DNA of 30,054 bases. Source: Plantago elongata (Eukaryota > Streptophyta > Magnoliopsida > Lamiales > Plantaginaceae). The position numbers were made by a program, and so were the translations under genes. The stretch is from contig JAYMSP010001642.1 in assembly GCA_036897095.1 (NCBI GenBank), positions 1 through 30,054 of the forward strand, in the 5' to 3' direction. Shown here in pieces: positions 18,386 through 30,054 of this stretch. Each line of letters starts with the position of its first letter. The stretch's first letter is position 1. A model generated the notes under the pieces. It ran no database searches and was not told the DNA's origin. It saw nothing but the letters and a program-made list of their open reading frames with translations.

Positions 18386-19605
18386 CATAGTAAACAAGAA
18401 GAAGAAGAAGACGATCTATTTGATTGCAGATCTAGATGAAGAAGATGTGGAGTGGAATATGGGTTGGAGTTGTGTCATGAGTCTTTTCTTCTCTTTAAAT
18501 AAGAAGATAAGTATTCTAAGGCAGTGAAGTTACCTCGAAATTTCTTCCTCCTGCTGCTGTAACATGGTGGACCATCATGGATAAATCACTATTTTAAACA
18601 ATCTCTTGACTCTACTTATGCCGGTCTCCCCACGCGAACATAATACTTGGGAACTGTGGTGGATTCTTTTCAAACGGTTATATTATGACTCGAAATCTCG
18701 ACTTCTAGATATGAAGTGAGATGTTCTGTAGATTAAATTGTGCTTCGCTATCTACACAGTCTGTATTTAAATTAAATTATCTAAAAACTGTCAGTTATAA
18801 TACTTTGTGACTAATGAAAATAAAATCCAATATGACATATCTGTTGAATTAGAAATATGTATAAACTAACTTTTTAATGAAATGGTGTTGTCAGTGCAAA
18901 GTTTAATGTTTGTCACGAGAAACACAGATTTGGCAGACTGCAATAAATGCTTGGGTGCAAGCTGTTGAGATTTTTTAAGAATCGATAATTTCACATTTAC
19001 AGTATTTTATTCAACTGAAATTTACTAAACTGAATTAAAATATAAATTATAACTAAGTCAAACTGAACTGAATTAATTTTCAGTTGAAGATAACACGGTA
19101 TGTTGTAGATCTCCAGATCCATTTATTCTCAGTTAAAAGAACACATTGTAAATATACATTAGAGTTAAAGTGTATCATGTACCAAATTTTAGTACTAGTA
19201 ATCAAATTTAATGTATCATGTACCCAAAGACCCAGTGACAACATTCTAGTAGTTTCATAAAATGACCATTTACAGTAATCAGTGTTAAGAGTTAAACCAC
19301 ATCCATACAAGCAGATGGTAACGAAGCAAAAGCGAACTAAATTTTACATACTGTACATACATCCATAATGTATGTCCTGCAGCAATATTTCTATCATTGC
19401 ATGCAACCACCAACCAACCAACCCAGTCGAAAATGCTGTTGCAACAAAAACTATCTATTTTCAACTATGAACTTAAAAAACATAAAATGAGACATACCGA
19501 CCAAGCTTATAAATAATAAACCCCCACTTAAGTGAATAGATACTGGACAAACGGTCTTCGCCTCTTTTCATCTGATTTCAGGCTCTCCTACTGCGATATG
19601 ATATT

Positions 19606-22600
19606 TTAAAAGTCAGACTTCATCAACTTTGCTCGAGGTTTTATGGTTATGTCATCATAAGCATGAGGCTGTTCTACATGAATGTAATCTCGTGTTTTAA
19701 GGACCTGTTAAAATTCCAATGTGAAAAGCAAATGTTAGAGATAATAGTTGATTAAAGATAATGGTTTGATTAAAGAGTTTCAGCATACCAATGTCTCAAA
19801 GAACATTCTTGCTGCCTCCTTGCGTGTTTTACCACTCAAAAGGTTGTCCATCGAAAGAGTCTTGCTGCCATAAGCAGCCTCTTTGATAAATGATGTCTGC
19901 AGATACTTGGAAACAGCCCTGTATTATATAGGAAATTAAAAGTTACAGTAATGTACGTGGATTTAATAAACGAACCTAAAAATTGCACTAAACAAATAGT
20001 ATGATGTCTACTCTCATCATACAGGAAAATTTGAACTAGAAAACTCTCACGAAAGCAGTAGGGTTATTAAACTTCTCATCAAATTCCAGTTGCTGAATAA
20101 CAACCATAAATTCTAAAACTTAGCATGAAAAACTAGTTTCTATACTGAAATCTAGAAATGATTTCCAATCACTAATGTTTCCAGCCAAACACTTTGGGAT
20201 TGCAAAAAGAGCAAAATCACAAGATTTCAAGAGAATCTTATAAATCCCACTCTATTGCAATTTGAGATCCGTCGGTTGTTTTACGGATTCCTGGATTCCT
20301 AGTACACTCATGAATCACCAATTCATTCTGGTTACTAGTTTTAAATTCCAAAAAAAAAAAAATAGGATGTTTGATTTAGTTTAAGTGCTAAATAACTTTT
20401 TAGTGCCGAGCAGAAGTTAAGACTGAGGAGGTAGAACTGCAGAGGAGAAGATCAATATCAAAAGAGTAGGTGACCACCAGAATATACATATACCTTGTAC
20501 GTGACGACCATCCACTGTTTTCAGTGATGCGCACCTCACCAGCATCAAGCATATCATCCTCATCAGCCATTTCAGTCATATCATCATCATCAAAATTCAG
20601 AAACTCTGAAAACTCAAAATGAAGCTAGTCAAGTCTGGAACTTTCAAGGAGAAGAACCCAACACATTGTTTAAGCAAGGTAAGTCAAAGAAATTGTTGGC
20701 ACTCTTACTCCATACATCGAAAAAATGATCCCAGTAAGAAAAAGAAACTGCAAAACCATTTTTACCAAGTAATCCAAAAGATAGCCCAACATGTATGATT
20801 ATGGTTCATGTTTTGCAAGGGTTTGACAATCTACTACAACCCTAGTTTACTGAAGATGTCCAAACAAATTGAGGCTACATATGTTAAATACAGTAGTATT
20901 AGGCATTAGGTGGGCAATTCCAGTGGCTACAGAAGATTCTCAGCTAGTTTTTTACACAATATCTACACCAAGTAAATTTTGTCAATGCCATGTCATGTAA
21001 TTCAACTTAATAAGCTTAAAGTCAAAATCCAAATCCTTGGTTTCCTTATGGGTCTTGGATCATAAATAATTACAGGACATCATGAGAAATATTTTTTTAA
21101 ATCTAACACTGGTAGGACTGTAGCTTGGCCTGACAACCAAGACAAACTGTTGCCCAAACCTTACTCAAAAATCATGATTATGGCATCAAAAGCAATAGGA
21201 CAGGTGAGTTAGTCAGACATGTGCGGTATGTGCAACGGTAAGTAAACGTTTAGTCCTGGAGTTCTTCCCTCCAATAGATGTTCAAAAGTTTCTTTTAAAA
21301 GGTTGTATTTTATTATCACTTATGTGCATGTTTTAAAAAAAAAAAAAAAGTAAAAATATACTGGCAAGACTAGAACTGAATTGTGATTAAGAACTAACCT
21401 GTATCATTTCCGGTGGCTGAATAATTTACTTCCTGCATCAGATAGAACAATGTGATAAATAAATAAATAAATAAATAAATAGAATTAATTCAGCAACAAA
21501 GTTCCTGATCATAATGAAAAAGCCCAGTACTATATTCATTGACTGTAATGTAAAAGTTTTATATTCTCATTTCATGACCCAAAAAAGAACCCCTGTCAAT
21601 CCCCCATGGATGAGTGTTGAGACTTGAGATGGCATTGACATCTTTCAATTAACTATGTCTGGGGAGTCTTAACATCTCTTACATAGTTACATATAGGCCA
21701 ATATTAACTGTTGGGATCTTGTACAGTGTACACCACAGCTTCACAATTAACTCCACGACCTTTGTAACGTTAATGTGAAATGACCCCCAAAACTTCATCC
21801 CGTCTATGTATGATACAAGTTAACTGACACCAAATTATTCTGTGTTTACCTAGTTCCTTACTCTGGGTTTTTCATAAGAGGATAAGGATATTTGGATACA
21901 TTATTATACAGATAGCCACACAGACACACCACAAACAGCCACTCAAAATACTCGCCCACTGCAGAATCATAATATCAAAACAAAATTTATCATTTTCCAC
22001 AAGTGGCTTTACGATCTGGTGTGCATGATGTGTGTGATGTACAATACATTTCTACATCAAGTGACAGGTACTCATCGGGCATGGAAGACGAGTAAAAACA
22101 AAAGTGTATTCATTAGTCCCCGGAACTATATGATGACATGGACCAGCTGATGAAGAAATAAAATAACGGTGGAAATGAGGGAACTTACATCTCGTTCATG
22201 CAGGTCAAAACCAGAAATTTCTGCACCCATTATATTAGGTTGAAAAGCCTCTGGATAGATTTCATCTTCACCATTTCTCAAGAAACCATCTTCCAGTAAG
22301 CTTGCTTGCATATTCTCTTCCTCCGCTGGAGCAGTATAAATTTCATTCAGGACATTGTATTGCAATTCCATGTGTTCAATGTTTTCCCCGAGCTCAATGG
22401 CATCACCATTGAGGTCCCTTGTTCCATTCTCTTTTTCACATTCTCCATTAACATCACCATCCTTCTCAGAGGCTACATCTCTACCAGTTAGTTGTCCATC
22501 ATTCACATCTTCTGTTTCCAACTCACCAGGCAGCACATTAGCCTTCTGCTCTGATGCATTAGTAGTCACACAGTCATTTGTCTCACCAGTCTCATCCACA

Positions 22601-25600
22601 GAAGCTATATGAACAAAACCATCTGAAACATTGGCTGTATCACCAGCTCCATTTTCAATGGGTTCTAAAGACACTATTCCCGCAAGAGTGGTAGGATCGA
22701 CATCAGCATTTAGTGAACTGATTCCTAATTCAGCACCATCTGCACAAACTTTCTGTAACAGACTTTCAGGGTCCTTAATCTGCTCTTGACTGGCATATAC
22801 TTCTGTAGTTGTGCAATAAACATCCTCCAGCCTATTTTCACTCGGAACAGGATTCTCACGTGGCTCGATCATTTCATCATCATTGACAGACAAATTTTCG
22901 TTGTTCTCTCCCATACGACTTTGTTCTCTTTCACCAGTCACTTCGAGACCTTCCAGCCCATTTACAGGAGGGTCGATCATGTCGTCATAGGATAAATGTT
23001 CATTGTTCTCTCCCATGCGGCTTTCTTCTCTTTCACCAGTCACTTCGAGAACCTCAACCCTTTTGACAACATGGTCTCCAACAGTTTCAATAGAAGCATC
23101 ATTGGCTAACTTGGGCTCAGTCATCATTTCAAGGGAAACTACTGGATCAGCCGAAATTTCAAGAGACGGTCTAGTTTCTTTCTTCTTAAGTACAGTAATA
23201 CGACTGAAATCATACTCTTGATGGTGCAATGATGCTAATTCAACCGACATGCCTACAAAAACAAACATAAGTACTGAGATCTGTGCTGCCTGTCAGATAG
23301 TGACAGATACAAATGCAATGACAGACAAGAGAAAGATTCATGTTCAGTGAAATATGTCAAGGTGGGCCATTCGGTTAAATTGATTAATACATAAAGTCAG
23401 AAACAATCCAAATAAACTTATGCGGTACTGATTTTCCTAAACGAAGATTTATTTTTCAATTAGAAATCAGCACTACAAGACTCATCGTTAGAAATCTAGA
23501 TGCAGCTGTATCTAAGAAAATGTTGGCACTGGTCTACCAGCTCATGCATAAATAAAACTGAGAAACTGGACCGCTTTAAGAACAAAGTAGTTCATAGAGA
23601 ATCTTTAATAATTAACATAAACACTCACTTCCAATAAAATAAGCACAACACATTCAAGCAACTCTAAGGTTTTCAAAGAAAGTCGGTATGTTCAAAGTAT
23701 ACGTGCAACATATTTCACATGGCACAAAGTACAGTATTAGCATTACAAACCCACCGGTAAATACTGTTTCAAGAAAAATTTGATCTTCCAAATGCTGCCT
23801 CTGAATCATCAAGATCTCGGAGCATGTGCAAGGAGCTTTCTTCCTCACACGGCGGATATCTTCAGTATTTGTCAGTTGTAGACGTATCGTACTACAAATA
23901 GCGACAAAATTAATCTTCGGAATAAATTTGCCAACCTTACCAAACATGTAAAACGCATACAAGTAGCGGAAAAAGCAATAATATGTGAATGATCACTGCA
24001 TGAATTTTGAAAGTGTAGCAAAAACTAGCAGGGATATTCATCCAAAACTGTCTGAGAGAGAGAAAGAGACTAGCCATGCAATTATTTTGTTTTGCTGGAA
24101 AGATAAGAAGCATGCTCTGCCCAATTATTTTATGGGTGTTGTACTACTTTTGATGTTAAATCCATGTTCTTGATGAAGTGTTGATGAGCTGCATGTACAA
24201 AAGGTCAGAAAAGACATCAACAGAAAAAAGGAGGAACATACTCGCCGTGCAAAACCATTGTATCATCAATAAGCACTTTCCGTTTTGGGGCTGTGGAACG
24301 TGGTGTTGCACGAGTACGTTTCACTGATGTCACCTCAGAGAGCCGAGGAGTTGGCTTCACTTTGAAAAGCGAGGATTTTCTTCCAACTGAAACCGAAATG
24401 CATATCATCAGATAAGGAACATCTGATGGATAAGTAGGAGTGTATTAAGCCAGACTAAGAAAGTGGATATACCCAATATGGAAGACAGTAAATCATCATC
24501 ATCTGGAACTGAATCGATAGTCCTTTTGACACGGACCTGTCTTGAAGATTCAACTGAATTCAGACTCTGCTCAGTCAGTGTACTTTCAGTAAATGTACGC
24601 TTTTTTCCAGTTAACGTTTTGCTCCCAGCATCACATTCATCATGCTCCAGAAACACCCTGGGGCTGAACTCATCTAGCATGTTCCCATGTAAGTTCGGAT
24701 GACCTTCTGGTACCGATAGTAGTTTCTCGGGAGCAGACAGCTCAGCGTCCAAAGAAGCTTTCACATCCTCCATTTCATCTTGGTTATTTGTATTTTTTAC
24801 TTGACCAGCAACTTCATTAGATGAAGGATGATGGATTTCAACTGATACAGATTCTTGTACTTGTTCGGTGTCTAAAATACCAGTAACAGGGACATCTTTT
24901 CCTGATACGATATATGCATTTTAATGTTGTGAGAAATTATCATATTCATATATACCAAAACATAATTATCTCTGCACTGAAATGCAATTCTAGTTCAGAC
25001 AAAACTAATCCCGTGCATATTCTATTCAACAGAATGTGTTTTGTAACACACTTTCTCCCTCGATTGATGGAGGCTTTTTTCTATGGGAGTTTCCATTTGT
25101 TTCAACTAACTAGTTTATTTAAACTTACGAATATTGCTGTTGATGGCATATTGTGAGTCGCACTGTCAAACATTATTTTGAGTTCATATTCAAGGAGATA
25201 CAGAAAGACAACGCATACTAGATAGTAGATACTGCACATGCAGTTAATGTAACTAAAAGGGAAAGAGAATTTGATGTAAATTAAACCTATGAGGTGCCTA
25301 GGCTGGTACCTCTCAGCCAAAATAGAGCTCAATCGACAAACTTAAGCTTACTATCTCTTTCTTTGACGAAAATGCTAACGCCGTATTGACAAAGTTAGAA
25401 TATAATGGCACACTAAACACTGATCTTGACATACCTGATTGTTCAAGGACGGTTGTACATGGCCTCAGAGTCGGAAGTTCTGTAATGGCCTCATTATCAT
25501 GAGCATCATGATTCACTGTTCCAAATTGGTGCTCTGAAGTTAATTCTGACGCACTAGGAGATAATTTCTGCTGCATATTTGCGTCTTCCACAGTGCCATT

Positions 25601-28600
25601 TTTTTCAGCTGATGATGAATCTACTGCTGAAATTCCTTCAGCACCTTGGTGGAACGTGCTAGCCAAACCAGAATTTTCAATAACATTTTCTTTGGCTAAT
25701 TCAGGACCTTGATGATCCTTGACTTCATTGGCAGCTTCATTTTGAAAGTATTCCATGGAAGGGGCAGTGGATGCCTCGATGAGAGTATCAGCCGTTTCAG
25801 AAGTAGTGTTTATGGCTTCAACATGGCTTACCTCAGGTACTGATAAAGGCTCCTTCAACGAATCCGACTCAACTCTACTGGGAGATTCTACATGTGGTGT
25901 TGATTCTTGGATTTCCAAGACAGTAGACTGGCAAGGATTCTCTTCACGCATCTCCTGAGGTACTGTATTTTCTTGAGAACTCCAGTGCGGTTCTTGTTTA
26001 TCCTCAAAGGAGATATCTTTTGAATTATCCTTCATGGTAGATCCCAAATGATATTCCGACTCCATCTGGTCATCACATGCTGATGCCTCTTGGACATTGG
26101 ATATATTTGGCTCTTCCACGAGTCCCGGAGTACAAGGACCCTCTGCATAGTCCATATGATCATTGAACTCCTCAACATCACCGACCTGCACATCATGAGA
26201 TCATCTTGATAAAATGAACTTGGTCAATTTCAACATGCCAGTAATCTTTTCCTTCATCCCAGTCCGAGCCAACAGAAACATACCATACCAAGGTCTATTT
26301 ATGTATATTTGAAGCTAATGCAAAAAATACCAACCAAATAGATAATAGTACTTCCTCTGTCCCATCCTGCCCCGCCTGAAGCTTCTGCTTTCTTCTTTTG
26401 GGGGAAAATAGGTTAACATTACATTTTTATTAAAAAAATAGTGTGACTTTACTTTTTGTATTGGATTTTGTGAAAAGTTGAATATATTTATTATTATAAT
26501 TGGAGTCAAAATTGACAAAAATGGAACGGGAAGCTTGAGTGGGACGCCAAAAATGGCAAAATGGGAATGTTCAGGCGGGGCAGAGGAAGTACTAAATAAG
26601 GTTGCAAGGGAAGAACAGACACAGTGTGAATACAAATTAATGCAGGTTTGCCACAACTCCATCAACAGAACATTAGAGCTCCAAAATGCCAATACCATGT
26701 TTTGTGTGTCAGCAGCCCTGTCTTCAGTGAGTCCGTCTTGCTTTAGATTAGAGATCGATGCAGCAGAGGCATGTGGTTCAGAACTGAGATAGAAAAATAT
26801 ATATATAAAAAGAATGGGATCAGTAAAGGTCAGCAACATAAACCAACAAACCATGAATTAGCCATAATTGAGAACCGATCTGCCAATTTCTAGAATTTCA
26901 TTTACATAAACATTGATGCTACCCAAGCAACATAACTTAAACAAGGAAAGCTTATTAAAACGGGTAGCGCGAATGTTGAATGTAATAACCAACCTTGCAA
27001 TAATGCTTCCGGCAGCGCCAGCAGTTTCCAGAAGTAATTCCTGTATGATGACAGTGGTCAGTGAGAAAGAGACGACTTCAGCAAAATGCCATATGATGTG
27101 CAGCTAAATTGACAAGCATCACTCTAGTATAAGACATCCCATTTCCTCTCGTTAATTTTTTATGCTATTTTTTACCACTAATTAATCCTATATTATACTT
27201 ACTCAGTCCCGTCCGAAGCTTCCCATTTCTTTGTGGGTGGAAAAAATAAGGAAACATTACACTTTTATTAAAATTATAAGAGTAAGGAGTTGAGATTTTG
27301 TATTGGATTTTGTGAAAAAAATGTATATACTAAATATTATTATAGATTATAGAGTAAGAATGGACAAAAGTTAGAAACGGGAAGCTTTAATTGGGACACC
27401 AAAAATGGAAAAAAGGGAAGCTTCAGGATGGTGGAGGAAGTACCAAATAAATGTTTTAAAAAATTATATTATGAGAGCGTAATCACTCCTATATTATACC
27501 AGAGAAATACATAAGAAAATTATATTATGAAATGATTACACTTTCAACATATAATTTTCTTATATATTTTACAGGTAGATTTAAGATTAATTTTGTTTAA
27601 ACTACCACTAACAAAAGTCTACAAAACAAAATGGGAAGCTGTTTGCCAGACAGATGAAGTGCAATAAAACCAACACCAGTGGTGCAGACAGATTTAAGCA
27701 CGCTCGCTAAATTATTTGTTATTAAAACAAGGTGATTAAATATAACAACAATGTCACAAATGTTGGACAACGATATTACATTTATTAGAGAACACTGGTA
27801 CACTAAATATTACTGAATCAACTCTTCCAAGAAATACCAGCATAATTAAGACAGATCAATCATCTACACCAGTAACCACCACAAACTGAAAGAAAACAGA
27901 TATGGAAAACATATGATGTACCTCATCAAGATCCAACCCTAAAGCATCATCTCCAAATCTCTCTGGAAAAAAAACAAAAATTACAATTAATAAAGGAAAG
28001 AAAGAGATGTGCAGGACGATGCAACACTATTGAAGACTTCTGGCAATATTTACAATGGTTGTTGCTAAAGGTTCTCTGCTACATTGGCAAGAAGACTTGA
28101 GAGAGTGACACTGAGAAATAAATTCGGGAGAACAACATAAAAAGATGACTAACCGTCCAGTCCAAACTTTGAAGTGGAATAATTGACGCCCTCCATGTTA
28201 TCCTGAAGGGTGATTTGTTCCCTTGAACTAATGTGATGATCATGATAGTTACTGCAAGTTGTAGTTGGTAAGTTAGATAGAATGAACAGGGCTGATGGTC
28301 ACGGAGTATTTCTATTTAACCATTTAAAAAATGTAAAGATCAACCTTGGTCTGCTTGTTCTAAATTAATGTAAAAACGAAGGTGCATAAAATCTGAATAC
28401 ATGTCGATTTGAGTGGTGCTATTGCCAGTAACTGTTCTAACTTATTAAGGGCGGACCAATCTTTCATACCATCAGAACAAGGTAGCTATGCCGAACCATG
28501 CAAAGAAAAAATTAAGCACATTCCAACTACATTTAAGAAAGCAATATTGGAAAACTCTAAGCACAGCACGTACCCCTGGAAAATGTCATTATCTGGAAGC

Positions 28601-28835
28601 TCAAAATCATCGAGATCAAATGTCTCAGGTAAGGTTATTGAGTGATATGGCGCCTTTGATTCTTCAGGAGGTAAATCCACAGCAGTTGATCGAAAAGCCT
28701 GCTTTACTTTAAGCAGAGCATCGCTGCAATCATCAAAGAGATAGTTCACCTTTCTGTTGTATATTCTCACCACACCAACGAGAAGATGACTGGACAAGCG
28801 AAGTGCAATGGGCACATCAGGAGAAAGAATTGAAT
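19606..28835 (-). CDS. SYN4: RAD21/SCC1-type cohesin kleisin subunit, SYN4-like (5' exon outside window)
   Basis: Fourteen exons on the minus strand, 5' to 3': 28835-28574, 28251-28154, 27962-27922, 27040-26994, 26783-26696, 26185-25435, 24901-24473, 24386-24242, 23891-23755, 23252-22189, 21432-21399, 20605-20494, 19918-19789 and 19704-19606. All are GT-AG and in phase, giving 1145 visible residues. The kleisin closes the ring of SMC1 and SMC3 that holds sister chromatids together until separase cuts it. The N-terminal Rad21/Rec8 domain, which contacts SMC3, is clear ([16 protein letters not shown], then [15 protein letters not shown]). A long acidic, Ser/Thr-rich, probably disordered middle follows. 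A conserved patch near exon 23891-23755 has [14 protein letters not shown]. The C-terminal winged helix, which contacts SMC1, spans the last 70 residues or so ([18 protein letters not shown]). The first exon, expected to encode about 41 residues beginning MFYSQFILAKKGPLG in the family, is absent. Arabidopsis SYN4 is about 1030 residues; this protein would be nearer 1190, partly because of an internal duplication. Confidence 0.94.
21455..21481. repeat. AAAT microsatellite
   Basis: About six to seven copies of a four-base AAAT unit, in the intron between the cohesin exons at 23252-22189 and 21432-21399, 23 bases from the acceptor side of the latter exon. It is likely to vary in length between individuals. 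Confidence 0.85.
22850..23052 (-). repeat. In-frame 102-base tandem duplication in the largest cohesin exon
   Basis: Two adjacent copies offset by exactly 102 bases (34 codons). The first encodes [19 protein letters not shown] and the second [19 protein letters not shown]. The copies diverge towards their C-terminal ends, where a DDMIDP segment matches DDEMIEP with a small in-frame length difference. The repeat lies in the acidic linker between the two SMC-binding domains. Confidence 0.85.
26351..26589. mobile_element. Stowaway-like MITE, copy 1, in a cohesin intron
   Basis: A 239-base non-coding element flanked by TA on both sides (26349-26350 and 26590-26591). It starts CTTCCTCTGTCCC and ends CAGAGGAAG, so the outer 9 bases are perfectly inverted; CCCCGCCTGAA on the left also matches the right end after a gap. 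It has no coding capacity. It fills about half of the 510-base intron 26186-26695. TA duplication and CTYCCTC-type ends are marks of Stowaway (Tc1/mariner-derived) MITEs. Confidence 0.82.
27198..27440. mobile_element. Stowaway-like MITE, copy 2, in a cohesin intron
   Basis: A 243-base element flanked by TA (27196-27197 and 27441-27442). It shares its interior with copy 1 in the same orientation, including TTTTGTATTGGATTTTGTGA, GAACGGGAAGCTT-like and GGGACRCCAAAAATGG segments. Its ends are more decayed (CTTACTCAGTCCCG on the left, GTGGAGGAAG on the right). It lies in the 881-base intron 27041-27921. Confidence 0.8.
27511..27563. repeat. Perfect 15-base inverted repeat
   Basis: ATAAGAAAATTATAT at 27511-27525 is exactly complementary to ATATAATTTTCTTAT at 27549-27563, with a 23-base spacer. 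It lies in the same cohesin intron as MITE copy 2. A related AAATTATATTATGA string also occurs near 27459. Confidence 0.8.
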
Positions 28836-30054
28836 CTGTCCAGATAAGCAGCAGGTGTTTAATAAAGGTGCAAGCATATACTCAAGTCAGAAAATGGCTA
28901 AAGAGAAGTGTAAAGCGCCTAAAAATTAGGAAGCATTCCTATTTTTTCTCCTCAAGCAGATCAGAGACTACATACAGCTAAATAATAGATGAAGTCAGAA
29001 ATCATGCTAGAATGCCTTTGTTACTAGGTTCGAGTTTAAATGTTAAGACCCAGCTAGGAGGCCTTTGAACAAGAAGATTCCAATTCAAAATCTCTATATA
29101 CGCTAAAACAGTCCTACAGTAGTATGTGCTTCTTCCTCTGGCAGTTGACAGGACAGGTTTGAGTGATGCAAATTTCCTATTCATCCAATCAATATTTCGC
29201 CCTCATCTCAGGTTACAAATCCAACTGATTTTCTTCAGTGGTACCTCCTTAAATATTGATAAAACTTATATTCACTACTTCGCCTTAGGCGTGCAGACCA
29301 ATATAGAAAGACATGCTCTTATATGTTCTATATTGAGTAGCGCATAGAGTAGTCAATGGTAATTGTAGAACTTGAAAGCTGTATAACAGGTATTTTGTAA
29401 TACAGTAGATCCGATTTCAACATTTATAATTGATAGTGAACTTGTATGCAATGCAGTACTATTTCGTAGACCACCAATGAACTACAGGTGAAATTATGTG
29501 CACGGTAAGGAGTAAAATGAACTGCAAGTAAAAACATTTTTACCGAAAGATGAAAGATCATAGCGTGGAATTCTCAAGGTTACCAAAATTGTGAATTAAA
29601 ATCTCATGGAAAAGTGCAAATTGAATTTAGCTTCTTAAAACAAACCAGTTCTGTTTTGACATTGTCAAATGTAACAAGGTTGGGGAAAATATAAGGACCT
29701 TTCTGTTAGCAGCTCCCTTCCCCTGAAAACTCCTCTAGGGGAGTATATTTTAGTTCTAGAGTGGCTTTTCATTGTAAATTTGCACATGGCAGATAGCTTT
29801 GGAGAGCTGGTTATTTGCACCAGAGAGTCCTTATATTGTCAGGGCTATATGAGAATTCAAATACTGTGTTCTTTTCTGGGTTATTACTGAATGGATTTTA
29901 GATGCTCTGTTTTTTACCACTATGAGATATTTGATGTATTTAAAGATTAAAGTTAGGCTTCGTCTTGGCGAGAGTCCATCTCACGATAGACGGCCGGTCG
30001 CGCCAAAGTGAATTGGTTTTGGGGCATGACAATATGTGGCAGGTTGGGGGGGGG
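28836..30054 (-). other. Part of cohesin intron 1; first exon not found
   Basis: The 3' splice site of this intron is the CAG at 28838-28836. On the minus strand upstream to the window end I find no sequence that could encode the family's conserved first exon. The whole 1.2 kb is therefore read as intron, with the first exon beyond the window. Nothing else is recognised except a change of composition in the last 100 bases. Confidence 0.6.

Larger units (their letters stand above)
16330..19605. other. AT-rich intergenic region between the converging beta-glucosidase and cohesin genes
   Basis: This 3.3-kb gap contains the 3' flanks of two converging genes. Most is very AT-rich, low-complexity DNA. 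Three structures stand out and are listed separately: a GC-rich degenerate tandem repeat (16903-17103), a small inverted repeat (18001-18065) and a long foldback (about 18150-18385). The only open frames are short and resemble nothing I know. Confidence 0.6.

Noticed and set aside
18315..18527. A 70-codon open frame on the plus strand
   Set aside because: It overlaps the right arm of the foldback, contains a low-complexity lysine run from a GAA/AAG repeat, and resembles no protein I know. Its existence is explained by chance plus the repeat.
26315..26854. A 179-codon minus-strand open frame
   Set aside because: Only the part at 26783-26696 is a genuine cohesin exon. The rest reads through a donor splice site into the intron and the MITE.
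29020..29050. GGTTCGAG string resembling a tRNA B box
   Set aside because: It lacks the following CC of the B-box consensus, there is no matching A box or acceptor stem, and no cloverleaf can be drawn.

Overview
This is a stretch of flowering-plant nuclear DNA. It is AT-rich, its genes are split by many GT-AG introns, its proteins are recognisably plant proteins, and it carries short Stowaway-like inverted-repeat elements. The protein sequences fit a core eudicot. An asterid, possibly of the Lamiales, is my best guess, but that rests only on remembered similarity of the desaturase and is weak.

Layout: (1) 1-1990, AT-rich intergenic DNA and a promoter. (2) 1991-5556 (+), a complete three-exon plastid stearoyl-ACP desaturase. 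(3) 6492-7052 (-), a single-exon four-helix membrane protein of unknown function, divergent from the next gene. (4) 8364-12216 (+), a 13-exon Tat-SF1/CUS2-type RNA-binding protein, the likely counterpart of Arabidopsis ELF9. (5) 12928-16329 (+), a 13-exon cytosolic-type GH1 beta-glucosidase like Arabidopsis BGLU42. (6) 16330-19605, AT-rich intergenic DNA with a small GC-rich degenerate tandem repeat and a long foldback. (7) 19606-28835 (-), 14 exons of a RAD21/SCC1 cohesin subunit, the likely counterpart of Arabidopsis SYN4. Its first exon is not in the window, so 28836-30054 is read as intron 1.

All intron-exon models were assembled by hand from splice sites and reading phase. Every junction keeps frame, giving 390, 186, 487 and 503 residues for the first four proteins and 1145 visible residues for the cohesin.

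The genes do not form a pathway: they are a lipid enzyme, a membrane protein, an RNA-processing factor, a glycosidase and a chromosome protein. Their order matters more. As I remember the Arabidopsis annotation, At5g16240 (desaturase), At5g16250 (membrane protein), At5g16260 (ELF9) and At5g16270 (SYN4) are consecutive. The window then looks like that conserved block with a BGLU42-type gene between ELF9 and SYN4. I found no undescribed multi-gene system. The least explained structures are the foldback near 18150-18385, the in-frame duplication in the cohesin gene, and the paired MITEs in its introns.
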